Origin: Alteriqipengyuania abyssalis | GTDB lineage: Bacteria > Pseudomonadota > Alphaproteobacteria > Sphingomonadales > Sphingomonadaceae | Direction: 5' to 3' | DNA length: 64,000 nucleotides | Assembly: GCF_019857185.1 (NCBI RefSeq) | Contig: NZ_JAHWXP010000002.1 | Span: 1 to 64,000, forward strand | The notes under the pieces: generated by a model | What the model was told of the DNA's origin: nothing | What the model saw: the letters and a program-made list of their open reading frames with translations, nothing else | The model's database searches: none | Part shown: positions 1-9,759 of the stretch, one piece after another | Layout of the letters: the number at the start of each line of letters is the position of its first letter | Numbering within the stretch: the first letter of the stretch is position 1 | Translations under genes and position numbers: made by a program

Positions 1-2
1 GG

Positions 3-78
3 TGGTGCCGCTTACGTGACTCGAACACGTGACCCCATCATTACGAATGATGTGCTCTACCAACTGAGCTAAAGCGGC
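3..78 (-). tRNA. tRNA-Thr (anticodon CGT)
   Basis: The reverse complement folds as a full cloverleaf of 76 nt. The acceptor stem starts GCCGCTT and ends AAGCGGC, followed by discriminator A and an encoded CCA. The D arm contains AGCTCAGTTGGTAGAGC. The anticodon stem CATCA/TGATG encloses the loop TTCGTAA, giving anticodon CGT for Thr ACG codons. The T arm contains GTTCGAGTC. It lies 31 nt downstream of leuB on the same strand. Confidence 0.95.
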
Positions 79-109
79 ATGTCGCTTGGAGGGACGCCCC
101 TTATCCTCG

Positions 110-1189
110 CTATGCGGTGGCTGCAAGGGGGATGCTGGGGGCAGCTGCGCGAATCCTTTCGCATACGGCCTGCGCGACCTCCTGTGTGGTCGCGCTGCCG
201 CCGACATCGCCGGTGTTCACGCCATCGGCGAGACATTTGGAGACCGCGCGTTCGATCGTCGCTGCGGCCGCTTCCTCGCCCAGCGCGTGGCGCAGCAGCA
301 TCGCCGCGCTCAGGATCGCGCCGATCGGGTTGGCCTTGCCCTGCCCGGCTATATCGGGCGCGGAGCCATGAATGGGCTCGAACAGGCCGCCGTGGGTCAG
401 GCCGAGCGAGGCCGAGGGGGCGAGGCCGATCGAACCCGCGATCACCGAAGCCTCGTCGCTCAGGATGTCGCCGAACATGTTCTCGGTCAGGATCACGTCG
501 AAGGCGGACGGGCGCTCGATCAGCTTCATCGCCATCGCGTCGACCAGCACGTGGTCGAGTTCGACATCGGGGAACTCCGCGTCGCGAAGCGCAATCACGG
601 TCTTGCGCCACAGGCGGCTGGTCGCGAGCACGTTGGCCTTGTCGACTGAGGTCACCCGGCCATCACGGCCGCGCGCCGCTTCGAAGGCGATGCGGGCGAT
701 CCGCTCCACCTCACCGCGCGAATAGGCGCATTCGTCGGTCGCGTTCTCGTCGCCTTCCTGCCGGTTGCCGAAATAGATGCCTCCGGTCAGTTCGCGCACG
801 ATCAGCAGATCGGTGCCCGCGACCCGTTCCGGCTTAAGGGGGGAGAGGGCTTCGAGGCCTTCGAACAAGGTAATCGGGCGCAGGTTGGCGAAGGTGCCCA
901 GCTCGGTGCGCAGCGCCAGCAGGCCCGCTTCGGGCCGGGGGCCGCCGCCGTCCCACTTGGGTCCGCCGACCGCGCCGAGGAACACCGCATCGGCAGAGAG
1001 GCAGGCGGATTTCGTCTCTTCGGGAAAGGGATCGCCATGCGCGTCGATCGCGCAGCCGCCGAAATCGTGGCTGGAGAAGGCGAGCGAGAGCGCATGCTCC
1101 GCCGCGACCGCTTCGAGCGCGGCGCGCGCGGCGGCAGCGACTTCGGGGCCGATCCCGTCGCCGGGGAGGAGTACGATCTTATGGGTCAC
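110..1189 (-). CDS. leuB: 3-isopropylmalate dehydrogenase
   Basis: This enzyme oxidises and decarboxylates 3-isopropylmalate to 2-oxoisocaproate with NAD+, the third leucine-specific step, in the cytoplasm. The 359-residue product begins [17 protein letters not shown], the family's N-terminal signature, and has the metal/substrate region around DVILTENMFGDILSDEAS, plus GSAPDIAGQGKANPIG near the C terminus. I chose the GTG start at 1189 because it overlaps the leuD stop as GTGA and places the signature at the N terminus; a longer frame to 1330 only reads through leuD. It is the last gene of the ilv-leu operon. Confidence 0.95.
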   Translation of the reverse strand: MTHKIVLLPGDGIGPEVAAAARAALEAVAAEHALSLAFSSHDFGGCAIDAHGDPFPEETKSACLSADAVFLGAVGGPKWDGGGPRPEAGLLALRTELGTFANLRPITLFEGLEALSPLKPERVAGTDLLIVRELTGGIYFGNRQEGDENATDECAYSRGEVERIARIAFEAARGRDGRVTSVDKANVLATSRLWRKTVIALRDAEFPDVELDHVLVDAMAMKLIERPSAFDVILTENMFGDILSDEASVIAGSIGLAPSASLGLTHGGLFEPIHGSAPDIAGQGKANPIGAILSAAMLLRHALGEEAAAATIERAVSKCLADGVNTGDVGGSATTQEVAQAVCERIRAAAPSIPLAATA

Positions 1190-1764
1190 GCGGCGGCCTC
1201 GTATTCTGCGATCTGCGCGTCGTGCGCCAGGATGTGGCCCAGCGGATCGACCCCGTCGAGCAGGCAACGGCGCGCGAAAGGTTCGACCGCGAAGCGGGCT
1301 TCGATGCCGTCTTCGGTGGTCAGGGTGCACTCTTCCAGGTCGATGGCGATGGCAACGCCCGGTCGTTCGAGCAGGGCCGCGTGGGTTTCAGCGTCGACCT
1401 CGACCGGCAGCAGCCCGTTCTTGAGCGAGTTGCTCTTGAAGATGTCGGCGATGTCCGAGCTGACCACCGCGCGAAAGCCGTAGTCGAGCAGCGCCCACGG
1501 CGCGTGTTCGCGTGAGGAGCCGCAGCCGAAGTTCGGCCCCGCGACCAGTACCTGTCGATCGCCTGCGCCTGCGACCGGGAACGGCGAAGCGTTCTTGGGC
1601 TGATCGTCGGCGGTGTACCGCCAGTCGTAGAACGCATTCGCCCCCAGCCCCTCACGCGTGGTGGTGGTGAGGAAGCGCGCGGGGATGATCTGGTCGGTGT
1701 CGATATTGCTCTGGCGCACCACCAGCGTGCGCGCCTCCAGCCGCTTGAACGGATCAGGCTGCAT
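1186..1764 (-). CDS. leuD: 3-isopropylmalate dehydratase, small subunit
   Basis: LeuD pairs with LeuC to isomerise 2-isopropylmalate to 3-isopropylmalate in leucine synthesis. The product is 192 residues, usual for a bacterial LeuD. It shows [15 protein letters not shown] near the N terminus and the substrate-loop motif [13 protein letters not shown] in the middle (swivel domain of the aconitase superfamily). The start ATG overlaps the 3' end of leuC by 11 nt and the stop overlaps the leuB start by 4 nt, so translation is probably coupled through all three genes. Confidence 0.95.
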   Translation of the reverse strand: MQPDPFKRLEARTLVVRQSNIDTDQIIPARFLTTTTREGLGANAFYDWRYTADDQPKNASPFPVAGAGDRQVLVAGPNFGCGSSREHAPWALLDYGFRAVVSSDIADIFKSNSLKNGLLPVEVDAETHAALLERPGVAIAIDLEECTLTTEDGIEARFAVEPFARRCLLDGVDPLGHILAHDAQIAEYEAAA

Positions 1765-3178
1765 CGCGCGCCTCCGTGCTCATATATTGCGATGGGTCGG
1801 CGATATGGCCCGCGATGGCGCAGGCGGCCGCGGTTGCAGGCCCGGCGAGGACGGTGCGCACGCCCTTGCCCTGCCGACCGACGAAGTTGCGGTTGGAGGT
1901 CGAGACGACCAGCTCCCCCGGCGCGCCCTGGTCGCCGTTCATCGCGATGCACATCGAGCAGCCGGGCAGGCGCCACTCGGCCCCTGCTTGCGTGAACACG
2001 GCGTCGAGCCCCTCGGCTTCGGCCTGCTGGCGGATCGCTTCGGAGCCGGGCACGATCAGCGCGGTGACACCGTCTGCCACTGTGCGCCCGCGCATGACCT
2101 CAGCGGCTTCGCGCAGGTCGGACAGGCGCGAATTGGTGCAGCTGCCGATGAACACGCGGTCGACCTTCGCCTCGGCAAAGGGCCGGTCGGCGGCGAAGCG
2201 CATGTATTCCGCGGCTTCGCGCTCGGAATCGTTGGCGGGAGCAGGCGCGTTACCGGTAACGGGCGCGGCGGCATCGGGGGAGACGCCGTAGGTGATCATC
2301 GGGCGGATCGCGGCGGCGTCGACCGTGACTTCGGTGTCGAAGCTAGCCTCGGGATCGGAGGGCAGCTCGCGCCAGCGGGCGACTGCGGCATCCCAATCCT
2401 CGCCCTGAGGAGCGCGCTCGCGCCCTTCGAGATAGGCGAAGGTGGTTTCGTCCGGCGCGATCATGCCGACGCGCGCGCCAGCTTCGATCGCCATGTTGCA
2501 CAGGGTCATGCGGCCTTCCATCGACAGCGCCTCGACCGCTTCGCCGGCGAATTCGACCGCGTAGCCCTGCCCGCCGTCGGCACCGATCTGCGCAATCATG
2601 GCGAGCGCCATGTCCTTCGCGCCAACGCCGGGCGACAGTGCGCCTTCAAAGGTGATGCGCATCGACTTGGGCTTGCGCTGGAGCACGCATTGCGTGGCGA
2701 GCACGTGGCCGACCTCGGTCGTGCCGATCCCGAAGGCGAGCGCGCCGAAGGCTCCATGCGTCGAGGTGTGGCTGTCACCGCACACGATCGTCTTGCCGGG
2801 CTGGGTCAGGCCCATTTCCGGGCCGATCACGTGGACGATCCCGCGCCGCGCATCGTCGAGCCCGAGCAGGTCGATGCCGTACTTGGCGCAATTCGCCTCA
2901 AGCTGGTGAACCTGTTTCTCCGCCGCCTCGGTCGCGTAGGGCAGCCGCCCGTCCGCGCCCGCAGGCAGGGTCGGCGTCGAGTGGTCGAGCGTCGCCTGCG
3001 TCAGGTCGGGGCGGCGGACGGACAGCCCGCGTTCCTCCAGCACCGCAAAGGCCTGCGGCGAGGTGACTTCGTGCACCAGGTGCAGGTCGATGAAGAGGAT
3101 CGCGGGCGCATCCTCGCTTTCGGGGACGACGACATGTGTGTCCCACAGCTTGTCGAACAGTGATCGGGGGGCAGACAT
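1754..3178 (-). CDS. leuC: 3-isopropylmalate dehydratase, large subunit
   Basis: This is the Fe-S subunit of isopropylmalate isomerase, a homologue of aconitase. The 474-residue product starts [17 protein letters not shown]. It carries [14 protein letters not shown] and the three [4Fe-4S] cysteines in [11 protein letters not shown] and [12 protein letters not shown]. The ATG at 3178 gives the standard N terminus. It follows leuA by 11 nt and overlaps leuD by 11 nt. An open frame continues upstream to 3595 but only as an out-of-frame shadow inside leuA. Confidence 0.95.
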   Translation of the reverse strand: MSAPRSLFDKLWDTHVVVPESEDAPAILFIDLHLVHEVTSPQAFAVLEERGLSVRRPDLTQATLDHSTPTLPAGADGRLPYATEAAEKQVHQLEANCAKYGIDLLGLDDARRGIVHVIGPEMGLTQPGKTIVCGDSHTSTHGAFGALAFGIGTTEVGHVLATQCVLQRKPKSMRITFEGALSPGVGAKDMALAMIAQIGADGGQGYAVEFAGEAVEALSMEGRMTLCNMAIEAGARVGMIAPDETTFAYLEGRERAPQGEDWDAAVARWRELPSDPEASFDTEVTVDAAAIRPMITYGVSPDAAAPVTGNAPAPANDSEREAAEYMRFAADRPFAEAKVDRVFIGSCTNSRLSDLREAAEVMRGRTVADGVTALIVPGSEAIRQQAEAEGLDAVFTQAGAEWRLPGCSMCIAMNGDQGAPGELVVSTSNRNFVGRQGKGVRTVLAGPATAAACAIAGHIADPSQYMSTEARDAA

Positions 3179-3189
3179 TGCGGATACCC

Positions 3190-4755
3190 TCACGCCGCGT
3201 CGGCGAAATTCGCGGCGTGCGACAGCCGCTCGTGATTGTTGAACGCCGCCAGCAGGGCTTCGGCGGCGGCGATGACCACGTCGGTGTGCTGGCTGCGGCC
3301 CGAGATCGCCACGCCATCGACCAGCAGGCCGACCTCGATCTCCATCTCGCGGCTGAGCTGGTGCGCATCGACGCTTTCCAGCGTGCCGTGCTTCACCTCG
3401 GCGGCAACGCAGAAGGCATCGGTCAGCGCCTCGAACGGACCGGTGCCGTGGCCGATCGTGGTCAGCCGCCCGCGCGTGCGGTGGTCGAGCGTGACCTTGG
3501 CGGTGGGCCGGTCGTTGGCCTTGGTTCCGGTGCGCATCTCGACCCGGACCAGCTCCCACGCGTGGCCGCGACCGTCTTCGGCGAGCAGATCGCACAGGTC
3601 GTTGTCGGTCACTTCGCGCCTGGTATCGGCCAGCCGCTTGAAATCGGCGTAGAGCTTTTCGAACCGGTTATCGCCCAGTTCGCCCTGGCCCAGCGCCTCC
3701 AGCCGCGCGCGCAGCGCATGCTTGCCAGAGTGCTTGCCCAGCACCAGCGCGTTGGAGGGCAGGCCGATGTCTTCCGGGCTCATGATCTCGTAGGTCCGCC
3801 GGTCGGCCAGCACGCCGTGCTGGTGGATGCCCGCCTCGTGGGCGAAGGCGTTGCGCCCGACGATCGCCTTGTTGCGCGGCGGAGCATTGCCGGTGACCTC
3901 GCCCAGCAGGCGGCTGACCGCGAAGATCTCGCGCGTCTCGACCCCGCTGGTCGCCCGGTAGTGATCGGGCCGCGTCTTGAGCGCCATCACTACTTCTTCC
4001 AGCGCGCAGTTGCCCGCTCGCTCGCCGATCCCGTTGATCGTGCATTCGACCTGCCCCGCACCGCCGCGCACTGCGGCCAGGCTGTTGGCCACCGCCATGC
4101 CCAGGTCGTTGTGGTTGTGGGTCGAGAACACGACATGATCGGGCCGCGCGACATTGGCGGTCAGATCCGCGAACAGCGCGTAAATCTCTTCCGGCGAGGT
4201 ATAGCCGACCGTGTCGGGCACGTTGAGCACGTCGGCCCCTGCGGCGGCGGCGCATTCGAGCGCTTCCTTCAGGAACGCGGGATCGGTGCGCAGCGCGTCT
4301 TCGGCGGAGAACTCGATCTCGGTGAAGCGGCCCTTGGCCATCCTGATCGCACGCTCGATCGTGGCGAGCGCTTCGGGCTTTTCCATCCGGTGCTTGGCCG
4401 CCAGATGCAGGTCGCTGGTGCCGAAGAACAGGTGCAGGCGGCTGCGCTTGGCCGGGCCCAGCGCCCGTTCGGCGGCGACGATGTCACCTTCCATCGCGCG
4501 CGAGAGCGAGCACAGCATCGGCGCATCGGGCAGATAGCCGATCTCGCTGGCGATCGCGTGGATCGCCTCGGCATCGCCGGGCGAGGCGGCGGCAAAGCCG
4601 ACCTCCATCACATCCACCTTCAGCTTGCGCAGCGCATGCGCCAGCTTCAGCTTCTGCGCGGTGTTCATCGAGAAGCCGGGCGCCTGTTCCCCATCGCGCA
4701 GCGACGTATCGAAAATTGCGATCTGGCGCGGCTGCGCCTCATCCGTGTGCGACAT
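3190..4755 (-). CDS. leuA: 2-isopropylmalate synthase
   Basis: LeuA condenses acetyl-CoA with 2-oxoisovalerate, the committed step to leucine. At 521 residues it is full length: an N-terminal TIM-barrel beginning [19 protein letters not shown], the metal ligands HNH in [11 protein letters not shown], a middle linker, and a C-terminal regulatory LeuA domain (from about residue 390) that usually confers leucine feedback inhibition. The start overlaps the end of the upstream ACT-domain gene by 17 nt. It is the first leu gene after the ilv genes, in one continuous minus-strand unit. Confidence 0.95.
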   Translation of the reverse strand: MSHTDEAQPRQIAIFDTSLRDGEQAPGFSMNTAQKLKLAHALRKLKVDVMEVGFAAASPGDAEAIHAIASEIGYLPDAPMLCSLSRAMEGDIVAAERALGPAKRSRLHLFFGTSDLHLAAKHRMEKPEALATIERAIRMAKGRFTEIEFSAEDALRTDPAFLKEALECAAAAGADVLNVPDTVGYTSPEEIYALFADLTANVARPDHVVFSTHNHNDLGMAVANSLAAVRGGAGQVECTINGIGERAGNCALEEVVMALKTRPDHYRATSGVETREIFAVSRLLGEVTGNAPPRNKAIVGRNAFAHEAGIHQHGVLADRRTYEIMSPEDIGLPSNALVLGKHSGKHALRARLEALGQGELGDNRFEKLYADFKRLADTRREVTDNDLCDLLAEDGRGHAWELVRVEMRTGTKANDRPTAKVTLDHRTRGRLTTIGHGTGPFEALTDAFCVAAEVKHGTLESVDAHQLSREMEIEVGLLVDGVAISGRSQHTDVVIAAAEALLAAFNNHERLSHAANFADAA

Positions 4756-5032
4756 GGACGACCTCCGCTACGCGCGTGTCATTGCTCAGGTGGATGGCGT
4801 TCTCGACCGCGTAAACCCGGTCCAGCTGGCGCAGCAGCGTGTCGATCCTGCGCGAGGCGTCCATCGGCGCGAGCGCGAGGGTCATCACCGCGCGGTCCCC
4901 GTCGCTGCCCATCTGCATGGAGCGGACGGAGAAGCCGCGCGCCTCGATCACGCCGAGCGTCCGGCGAAGCGCGCCTTCCTCGCACGCGAATTCGATGCGG
5001 ATATGCTCAAGGCTCGGGGTGTTACGCGTCAT
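4739..5032 (-). CDS. ilvM: Acetolactate synthase small regulatory subunit, short IlvM-like ACT protein
   Basis: This 97-residue protein consists of little more than one ACT domain. The core LRRTLGVIEARGFSVRSMQM resembles the enterobacterial IlvM pattern of leucine-rich helix followed by RGF.V.SM. It sits directly between the catalytic subunit gene (11-nt overlap at its start) and leuA (17-nt overlap at its end), where a regulatory subunit is expected. The usual alphaproteobacterial IlvH is about 170 residues with a second domain, which is absent here. The function as small subunit of acetolactate synthase is inferred from the domain and position. Feedback properties cannot be read from the sequence. 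Confidence 0.8.
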   Translation of the reverse strand: MTRNTPSLEHIRIEFACEEGALRRTLGVIEARGFSVRSMQMGSDGDRAVMTLALAPMDASRRIDTLLRQLDRVYAVENAIHLSNDTRVAEVVHVAHG

Positions 5033-6731
5033 GGCGCTTCTCCATCATTTCTGCATTCGATTTGCCCGGCGGCACCAGCGGCCAGACGTTTTCTTCCGGG
5101 TCGATCCGGACATGGGCGAGGATCGGGCCGCGTGCGTTGATCAGGCGGTCGATCGCCCCGTCCACTTCCTCGCGACGCTCGATCCCGAAGGCTTCGATGC
5201 CGAAGGCGTTGGCGACTTCGACGAAGTCGGGATTGTCGGACAGGTCGACCTCGGAATAATTCCCGTCGAAGAACAGCTCCTGCCACTGGCGCACAAGGCC
5301 CAGCATCGCATTGTCGAGCAGCAGGATCTTCACCGGGATCTGGTACCGGCGCAAAGTCGCCAGTTCCTGGATGTTCATCTGGAAGCCCCCGTCTCCGCAC
5401 ACCGCGAAGACGTGGGCGTCGGGCTCGGCCAGCTTGGCGCCGATCGCTGCGGGCAGGCCGAAGCCCATCGCTCCCAGTCCGCCGCTGGTCAGATGCGCCT
5501 GCGGGCGCGAGAAGCGGCAGTGCTGGGCGACCCACATCTGGTGCTGGCCGACATCGCAGGCGACCACGAAATCGTCGCCGACCCGCTCCGACAGGGTCTT
5601 GAGCATCGCGGGCGCATAGACCCCGTTGCCCGGCGCATCATAGCGCGGAGCATGCTTCTCGCGGGTCTCGGCGGTGGAGCGGGTCCACGCGTCGATCTCG
5701 CCCTTCTCGAAGTCGATCGTGGCGAGGCTCGATTTGAGATTGCCGCACACCGCCGCATGGGCGAAGCGCAGCTTGCCCAGCTCGGCGGCGTCGACATCGA
5801 TGTGGACGACCGAGGCATGCGGGGCGAATTCGGCCAGCTTGCCGGTCGCCCGGTCATCGAACCGCGCGCCCAGCACGATCAGCAGGTCGCATTCCTGCAC
5901 CGCCATGTTCGCAGGCCGGTGGCCGTGCATGCCCAGCATGCCCAGCATCGCCGGATGCTCGGGCGGCAGCACGCCCAGACCCTGCAGCGTGGCGACCGCA
6001 GGGATGCCGCTTTCCTCCACGATCCGGCGGACCATTTCGCTGGCATTGGCGCGCGCGACGCCGCCGCCCAGATAGAACAGCGGCTTCTTCGCGCGGGCGA
6101 TCAGGCGCTCCGCCTCGGCAATCGATTCGGATGTCGGCGCAGGCAGGATGTCGGCTTCGGGCCGCCGCAGCGCCCCGGGTTCGCACACCGCCTGCTGCAC
6201 GTCCTTGGGCAGGTCGACCAGCACCGGGCCGGGGCGCCCCCCTTCTGCAATGGCGAAGGCTTCCGCCATGGCCGAGGGGATATCCTCGGGCCGGCGGACG
6301 ATGATCGAATGCTTCACGATCGGCATGGTCATGCCGAAGATGTCGGTTTCCTGAAACGCGTCGGTGCCCATCAGCGTCTGCGGCACCTGCCCGGTGATCG
6401 CCACCATCGGGACCGAGTCCAGATAGGCATTGGCGATTCCCGTGATCAGGTTGGTCGCGCCAGGGCCGGAGGTCGCCAGGCACACGCCCGCGCGGCCCGT
6501 AATCCGGCCATAGGCATCCGCAGCGAAGGCGGCGGCCTGTTCGTGCCGGACCAGGATGTGCCGCGTGGTGCCCTGCGGCAGCGCGTCATACACCGGCATG
6601 ATCGCGCCGCCGGGATAGCCGAACACGCAATCGACGCCGAGCGCGGCCAGCGTATCGACTACCAGCTGCGCACCCGTGCGGGTGGCAGGCTGGCTTTGCG
6701 GACTGTGCAGGGGCTGGGTCATGGTGTTCAT
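5022..6731 (-). CDS. ilvG: Acetolactate synthase, large catalytic subunit
   Basis: A thiamine-diphosphate enzyme that makes 2-acetolactate or 2-aceto-2-hydroxybutyrate, the first shared step for Val, Leu and Ile. The product shows FGYPGGAIMPVYDAL, the catalytic-Glu region RHEQAAAFAADAYGR, TSGPGATNLITGIANAYLDS, and the ThDP/Mg motif GDGGFQMNIQELATL. It is about 569 residues, normal for IlvB/IlvG/IlvI. The exact start is uncertain: in-frame GTG at 6740 and ATGs at 6731 and 6722 precede the conserved region, none with a strong Shine-Dalgarno. The symbol ilvG is chosen only because the partner is IlvM-like. Confidence 0.92.
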   Translation of the reverse strand: MNTMTQPLHSPQSQPATRTGAQLVVDTLAALGVDCVFGYPGGAIMPVYDALPQGTTRHILVRHEQAAAFAADAYGRITGRAGVCLATSGPGATNLITGIANAYLDSVPMVAITGQVPQTLMGTDAFQETDIFGMTMPIVKHSIIVRRPEDIPSAMAEAFAIAEGGRPGPVLVDLPKDVQQAVCEPGALRRPEADILPAPTSESIAEAERLIARAKKPLFYLGGGVARANASEMVRRIVEESGIPAVATLQGLGVLPPEHPAMLGMLGMHGHRPANMAVQECDLLIVLGARFDDRATGKLAEFAPHASVVHIDVDAAELGKLRFAHAAVCGNLKSSLATIDFEKGEIDAWTRSTAETREKHAPRYDAPGNGVYAPAMLKTLSERVGDDFVVACDVGQHQMWVAQHCRFSRPQAHLTSGGLGAMGFGLPAAIGAKLAEPDAHVFAVCGDGGFQMNIQELATLRRYQIPVKILLLDNAMLGLVRQWQELFFDGNYSEVDLSDNPDFVEVANAFGIEAFGIERREEVDGAIDRLINARGPILAHVRIDPEENVWPLVPPGKSNAEMMEKRHDA

Positions 6732-6756
6732 GGCTTTCACTTGGGCAAAGGCGCGC

Positions 6757-7788
6757 TTACGCGGCCTTTTGCTCCTTCTTCTTCTCGTCGGACTGCAGCC
6801 ACGACATCAGGCCGCGCAATTCCTTGCCGGTGGCTTCGATCGGGTGAGACAGATCGGCCGCCTGCATCTCGTCGTACTTCTTCTTTCCGGCCTCGTTCTC
6901 CGCGATCCAGTTGCGCGCGAAGGTGCCGTCCTGAATGTCGGTCAGCACGTCCTTCATCCGCGCGCGCGTCTCGTCGTTGATGACCCGCGGGCCGGAGACC
7001 AGGTCACCGTAGATCGCGGTTTCGGAGACGAACTCGTGCATCTTCTCGAACCCGCCTTCGTACAGCAGGTCGACGATCAGCTTGAGCTCGTGGAGACACT
7101 CGTAATAGGCGATCTCGGGCTGGTAGCCGGCGTTGACCAGCGTCTCGAACCCGGCAGCGACCAGCTCGGTCGCGCCGCCGCACAGCACCGCCTGTTCACC
7201 GAACAGATCGGTCTCGGTTTCCTCGCGGAAGCTGGTCTCGATCGCACCGGCAGTGGTCCCGCCGATCAGGCTGGCATAGGCCAGCGCCCGCTCGCGCGCT
7301 TCGCCGGTCGCATCCTGGCGCACCGCGAACAGGCAGGGCACGCCGGCGCCCCGCTCGTATTCGCGGCGCACCAGGTCTCCCGGTCCCTTGGGGGCGACCA
7401 GGATCACGTCGATTCCGGCGGCAGGCTGGATGCGTTCGTACAGCACGGTGAAACCGTGAGCGACCAGCACTGCGTCGCCCGGCTCCAGATTGGGCGCGAT
7501 TTCGGAGGCGAAGATCGTCTCGTGGCTCATGTCCGGGGTCAGCAGCGCGACCAGCGAGGCGGCCTTGGCCGCTTCGGCAACCGGCATCACGGTCAGGCCG
7601 TCGGCGCGCGCTTTCGCGGCGGTGGGCGAGCCATCGCGCAGGCCGACGATGACTTCGCAGCCGCTGTCCTTCAGGTTCATCGCGTGGGCGCGACCCTGGC
7701 TGCCATAGCCGATGATGGCGACGGGCTTGCCGCGCACCAGTTCGGGATTGGCATCTTCGTCGGTGTAGACCTTGATCGTCTTGGGCAT
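6757..7788 (-). CDS. ilvC: Ketol-acid reductoisomerase (NADP+), class I
   Basis: IlvC isomerises and reduces acetolactate to dihydroxyisovalerate using NADPH and Mg2+. The 343-residue product is class I by length. It has the Rossmann motif [20 protein letters not shown] near residue 24 and the C-terminal metal-site helix region [14 protein letters not shown]. The ATG at 7788 has a good ribosome-binding site (AAGGA, 9 nt upstream). It lies 12 nt after ilvD and 25 nt before the ATG chosen for the large acetolactate synthase subunit, within the same operon. Confidence 0.96.
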   Translation of the reverse strand: MPKTIKVYTDEDANPELVRGKPVAIIGYGSQGRAHAMNLKDSGCEVIVGLRDGSPTAAKARADGLTVMPVAEAAKAASLVALLTPDMSHETIFASEIAPNLEPGDAVLVAHGFTVLYERIQPAAGIDVILVAPKGPGDLVRREYERGAGVPCLFAVRQDATGEARERALAYASLIGGTTAGAIETSFREETETDLFGEQAVLCGGATELVAAGFETLVNAGYQPEIAYYECLHELKLIVDLLYEGGFEKMHEFVSETAIYGDLVSGPRVINDETRARMKDVLTDIQDGTFARNWIAENEAGKKKYDEMQAADLSHPIEATGKELRGLMSWLQSDEKKKEQKAA

Positions 7789-7800
7789 GGTATCAGTCCT

Positions 7801-9477
7801 TCACTCGGTAACAGGTGGAATGGTGGTTGCGCCGTAGGCGGCGGACGAGACGAGACGGGCGTATTTGTCGAACACCCCGCCCATGGAGTTTGGCGGTCTG
7901 GGAGTGTGCGCCGCGCGGCGGGCATCCCAGTCGATATCGGCGTCGATTCGGCGGGTTTCCGCGTCGATGCGGATGATGTCGCCTTCCTCGACCAGCGCGA
8001 TCGGGCCGCCCTTGGCCGCTTCGGGAGAGCAGTGGCCGATCACGAAACCGTGGCTCGCGCCGGAAAAGCGCCCGTCGGTAATCAGCGCGACCTTGCCGGC
8101 CAGACCCTGCCCGGCGAGCGCGGCGGTCACCGCCAGCATCTCGCGCATGCCGGGCCCGCCGGAAGGGCCTTCGTAGCGGATGATGACCACATCGCCCGCC
8201 TGGATCTGGTTGGCGTTGACGGCTGCAAAGCAGGCTTCCTCGCCCTCGAACACCTTGGCCGGGCCTTCGAACGAGGCTGCGCCGTAGCCGGCAGTCTTCA
8301 GCACCGCGCCTTCGGGGGCGATGTCGCCGTAGAGGATGCTGAGGCCACCGGTCGCCTTGACCGGGTCGGCAGGCGATTTGACCACCTGCTGCCCCGGCGT
8401 CTCTTCGGCGCGGGCCAGTTCGACAAACAGGCTGTCGCCCGTCACCGTGGGAGTGTCTTCCAGCATCCCGGCGTCCGCCAGCCGTTTCCCGAACAGCGGA
8501 ACGCCGCCCGCCGCGTAGAGATCGCGCGCCAGGAAGCGCCCGCCCGGCTTCAGGTCGGTGATGACCGGCACGCTGCGCGACAATTCGTCGAAGGTTTCGA
8601 TCGGGAAGGCAAAGCCCGCCTCCGCCGCGATCGCGGGCAGGTGGAGCACGGCATTGGTCGAGCCGCCGCTCGCGACGACCGCGGTCGCCGCGTTGCGGAT
8701 CGATGCGGGGGTCAGGAAGGTGCGTGCCGAAGTGCCTTCCTTGGCCAGCTTGGCCGCCAGCCGCCCGCAGCGCGCCGCCTCGACCCGCTTGGCAGAGTCG
8801 GTCGCGGGCGGATCGCCCGAACCCATCGGACTGATACCCATCATCGCCAGCGCCATCGCCATGGTGTTGGCGGTGAACTGCCCGCCGCACGCACCCGCGC
8901 CGGGGCATGCCGCACGCTCGACCTTGTCGAGCTCGGCATCGCTCATGTCGCCCTTGGCGTGCGCACCGACCGCCTCGAACACGTCCTGGATCGACAGGTC
9001 GCGACCATCCAGACGGCCGGGCATGATCGTCCCGCCGTAGAAGACCAGCCCCGGAATATCGAGCCGGGCCAGCGCCATCGCGGCGGCGGGGATGGTCTTG
9101 TCGCAGCCGACCAGAATGACCGCCGCGTCCAGAGAGTGCCCCTTCACCGCCAGTTCGATCGAGTCGGCGATGATCTCGCGGCTGATCAGCGAGGCACGCA
9201 TGCCCTCGCCGCCCATCGTGATCCCGTCCGAGACCACGATGGTGTTGAAGTCCACCGGCGTGGCACCGTTTTCGCGCAGGCCCTGCCGGATCGGCTCGGC
9301 CAGATCGGCCAGGTGCATGTTGCATGGCGTCACCGTCGACCAGGTGTTGACGACCGCGACCATGGGCTGCGCCATCTGTTCGTCGGTGAAGCCCGCACCG
9401 CGCAGCATGGCGCGTGCAGGTGCCTTGGCCGCACCCTTGGTGATCGCGTCGGAGCGTTTGGAAGTTATCTCAGTCAT
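7801..9477 (-). CDS. ilvD: Dihydroxy-acid dehydratase
   Basis: IlvD dehydrates dihydroxyisovalerate and dihydroxymethylvalerate to the 2-oxo acids of the valine and isoleucine branches. It uses an Fe-S cluster in the cytoplasm. The 558-residue product shows the three cysteine segments [34 protein letters not shown] and [18 protein letters not shown]. The ATG at 9477 ([20 protein letters not shown]) fits the family N terminus. The frame stays open upstream but that part is the attenuator region. It is the first structural gene of the operon, about 25 nt downstream of the attenuator U-tract. Confidence 0.95.
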   Translation of the reverse strand: MTEITSKRSDAITKGAAKAPARAMLRGAGFTDEQMAQPMVAVVNTWSTVTPCNMHLADLAEPIRQGLRENGATPVDFNTIVVSDGITMGGEGMRASLISREIIADSIELAVKGHSLDAAVILVGCDKTIPAAAMALARLDIPGLVFYGGTIMPGRLDGRDLSIQDVFEAVGAHAKGDMSDAELDKVERAACPGAGACGGQFTANTMAMALAMMGISPMGSGDPPATDSAKRVEAARCGRLAAKLAKEGTSARTFLTPASIRNAATAVVASGGSTNAVLHLPAIAAEAGFAFPIETFDELSRSVPVITDLKPGGRFLARDLYAAGGVPLFGKRLADAGMLEDTPTVTGDSLFVELARAEETPGQQVVKSPADPVKATGGLSILYGDIAPEGAVLKTAGYGAASFEGPAKVFEGEEACFAAVNANQIQAGDVVIIRYEGPSGGPGMREMLAVTAALAGQGLAGKVALITDGRFSGASHGFVIGHCSPEAAKGGPIALVEEGDIIRIDAETRRIDADIDWDARRAAHTPRPPNSMGGVFDKYARLVSSAAYGATTIPPVTE

Positions 9478-9500
9478 CACGTTGATCCCTTGACGGACCC

Positions 9501-9538
9501 AATAAAAAACCCCGCTTTCCTGTTCGGAGAGCGGGGTT
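9501..9538 (-). terminator. Attenuator terminator of the ilv-leu operon
   Basis: On the minus strand a 9-bp perfect stem AACCCCGCT / AGCGGGGTT (9530-9538 with 9508-9516) is followed by a U-rich run (TTTTTATT). It lies between the leader peptide stop and ilvD. That position makes it an attenuator, not an end-of-operon terminator. An outer inverted repeat GACGGACC / GGTCCGTC (9492-9499 and 9544-9551) flanks it and could form an alternative structure. Confidence 0.88.
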
Positions 9539-9552
9539 CGAGAGGTCCGTCT

Positions 9553-9586
9553 GGCTAAGCCTAGCCGATGGGCACTCCCCCCCGCT
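9553..9586 (-). promoter_or_regulatory. Antiterminator segment and pause hairpin in the ilv leader
   Basis: The leader RNA contains AGCGGGG (plus-strand 9580-9586), which is complementary over 7 bases to CCCCGCT, the 5' arm of the downstream terminator. It overlaps leader codons 33-35, immediately after the Leu/Val/Ile run. A ribosome stalled in that run would therefore leave it free to pair and block the terminator. Right at the leader stop, GGCTA-GGCT-TAGCC (9553-9566) can form a small hairpin. The pairing is visible; the mechanism is inferred from classical attenuation. Confidence 0.7.
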
Positions 9587-9683
9587 GAATAAGAAGTACA
9601 AGGAAAATAACGAGGAGCAGCGCGAGACCCTGCGCAAACAGCACAGTCTCGTCGGCAGTACGGATGGCGGCCACGGCCTTCAT
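9561..9683 (-). CDS. ilv-leu operon leader peptide
   Basis: This 40-codon ORF starts at ATG 9683 with a GAGGAA ribosome-binding site about 7 nt upstream. It encodes a peptide with 17 Leu, Val or Ile residues out of 40. Residues 20-32 read [13 protein letters not shown], 11 of 13 branched-chain. It ends 22 nt before the attenuator hairpin. This is the arrangement of enterobacterial ilv leader peptides, where scarcity of charged Leu/Val/Ile tRNA stalls the ribosome. The product itself is probably not functional. It could be mistaken for a one-helix membrane peptide, but its position argues for a leader. Confidence 0.85.
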   Translation of the reverse strand: MKAVAAIRTADETVLFAQGLALLLVIFLVLLIQRGGVPIG

Positions 9684-9730
9684 TCGTCGTTCCTCGCATG
9701 CGCAGCACGATTGCTGCGGTGGCGAGCGGT

Positions 9731-9759
9731 TTATAACATCAAAGCTTAATGGCAAGCAA
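9731..9759 (-). promoter_or_regulatory. Putative sigma-70 promoter of the ilv-leu operon
   Basis: Minus-strand TTGCTT (9754-9759), a 17-bp spacer and TTATAA (9731-9736) match housekeeping -35 and -10 elements. Transcription would start near 9724, about 40 nt before the leader peptide ATG. It is the only good promoter-like match in the proB-leader gap. Confidence 0.6.

Noticed and set aside
3136-5259. A 707-codon plus-strand open frame antisense to leuA and the ACT gene
   Set aside because: Composition artefact; the minus-strand genes account for the coding signal.
6676-9558. A 960-codon open frame on the plus strand across ilvC and ilvD
   Set aside because: It is antisense to two well-defined enzyme genes, has no ribosome-binding site or recognisable domain, and its composition (Gly, Arg, His, Gln-rich) is typical of an antisense frame in GC-rich DNA.
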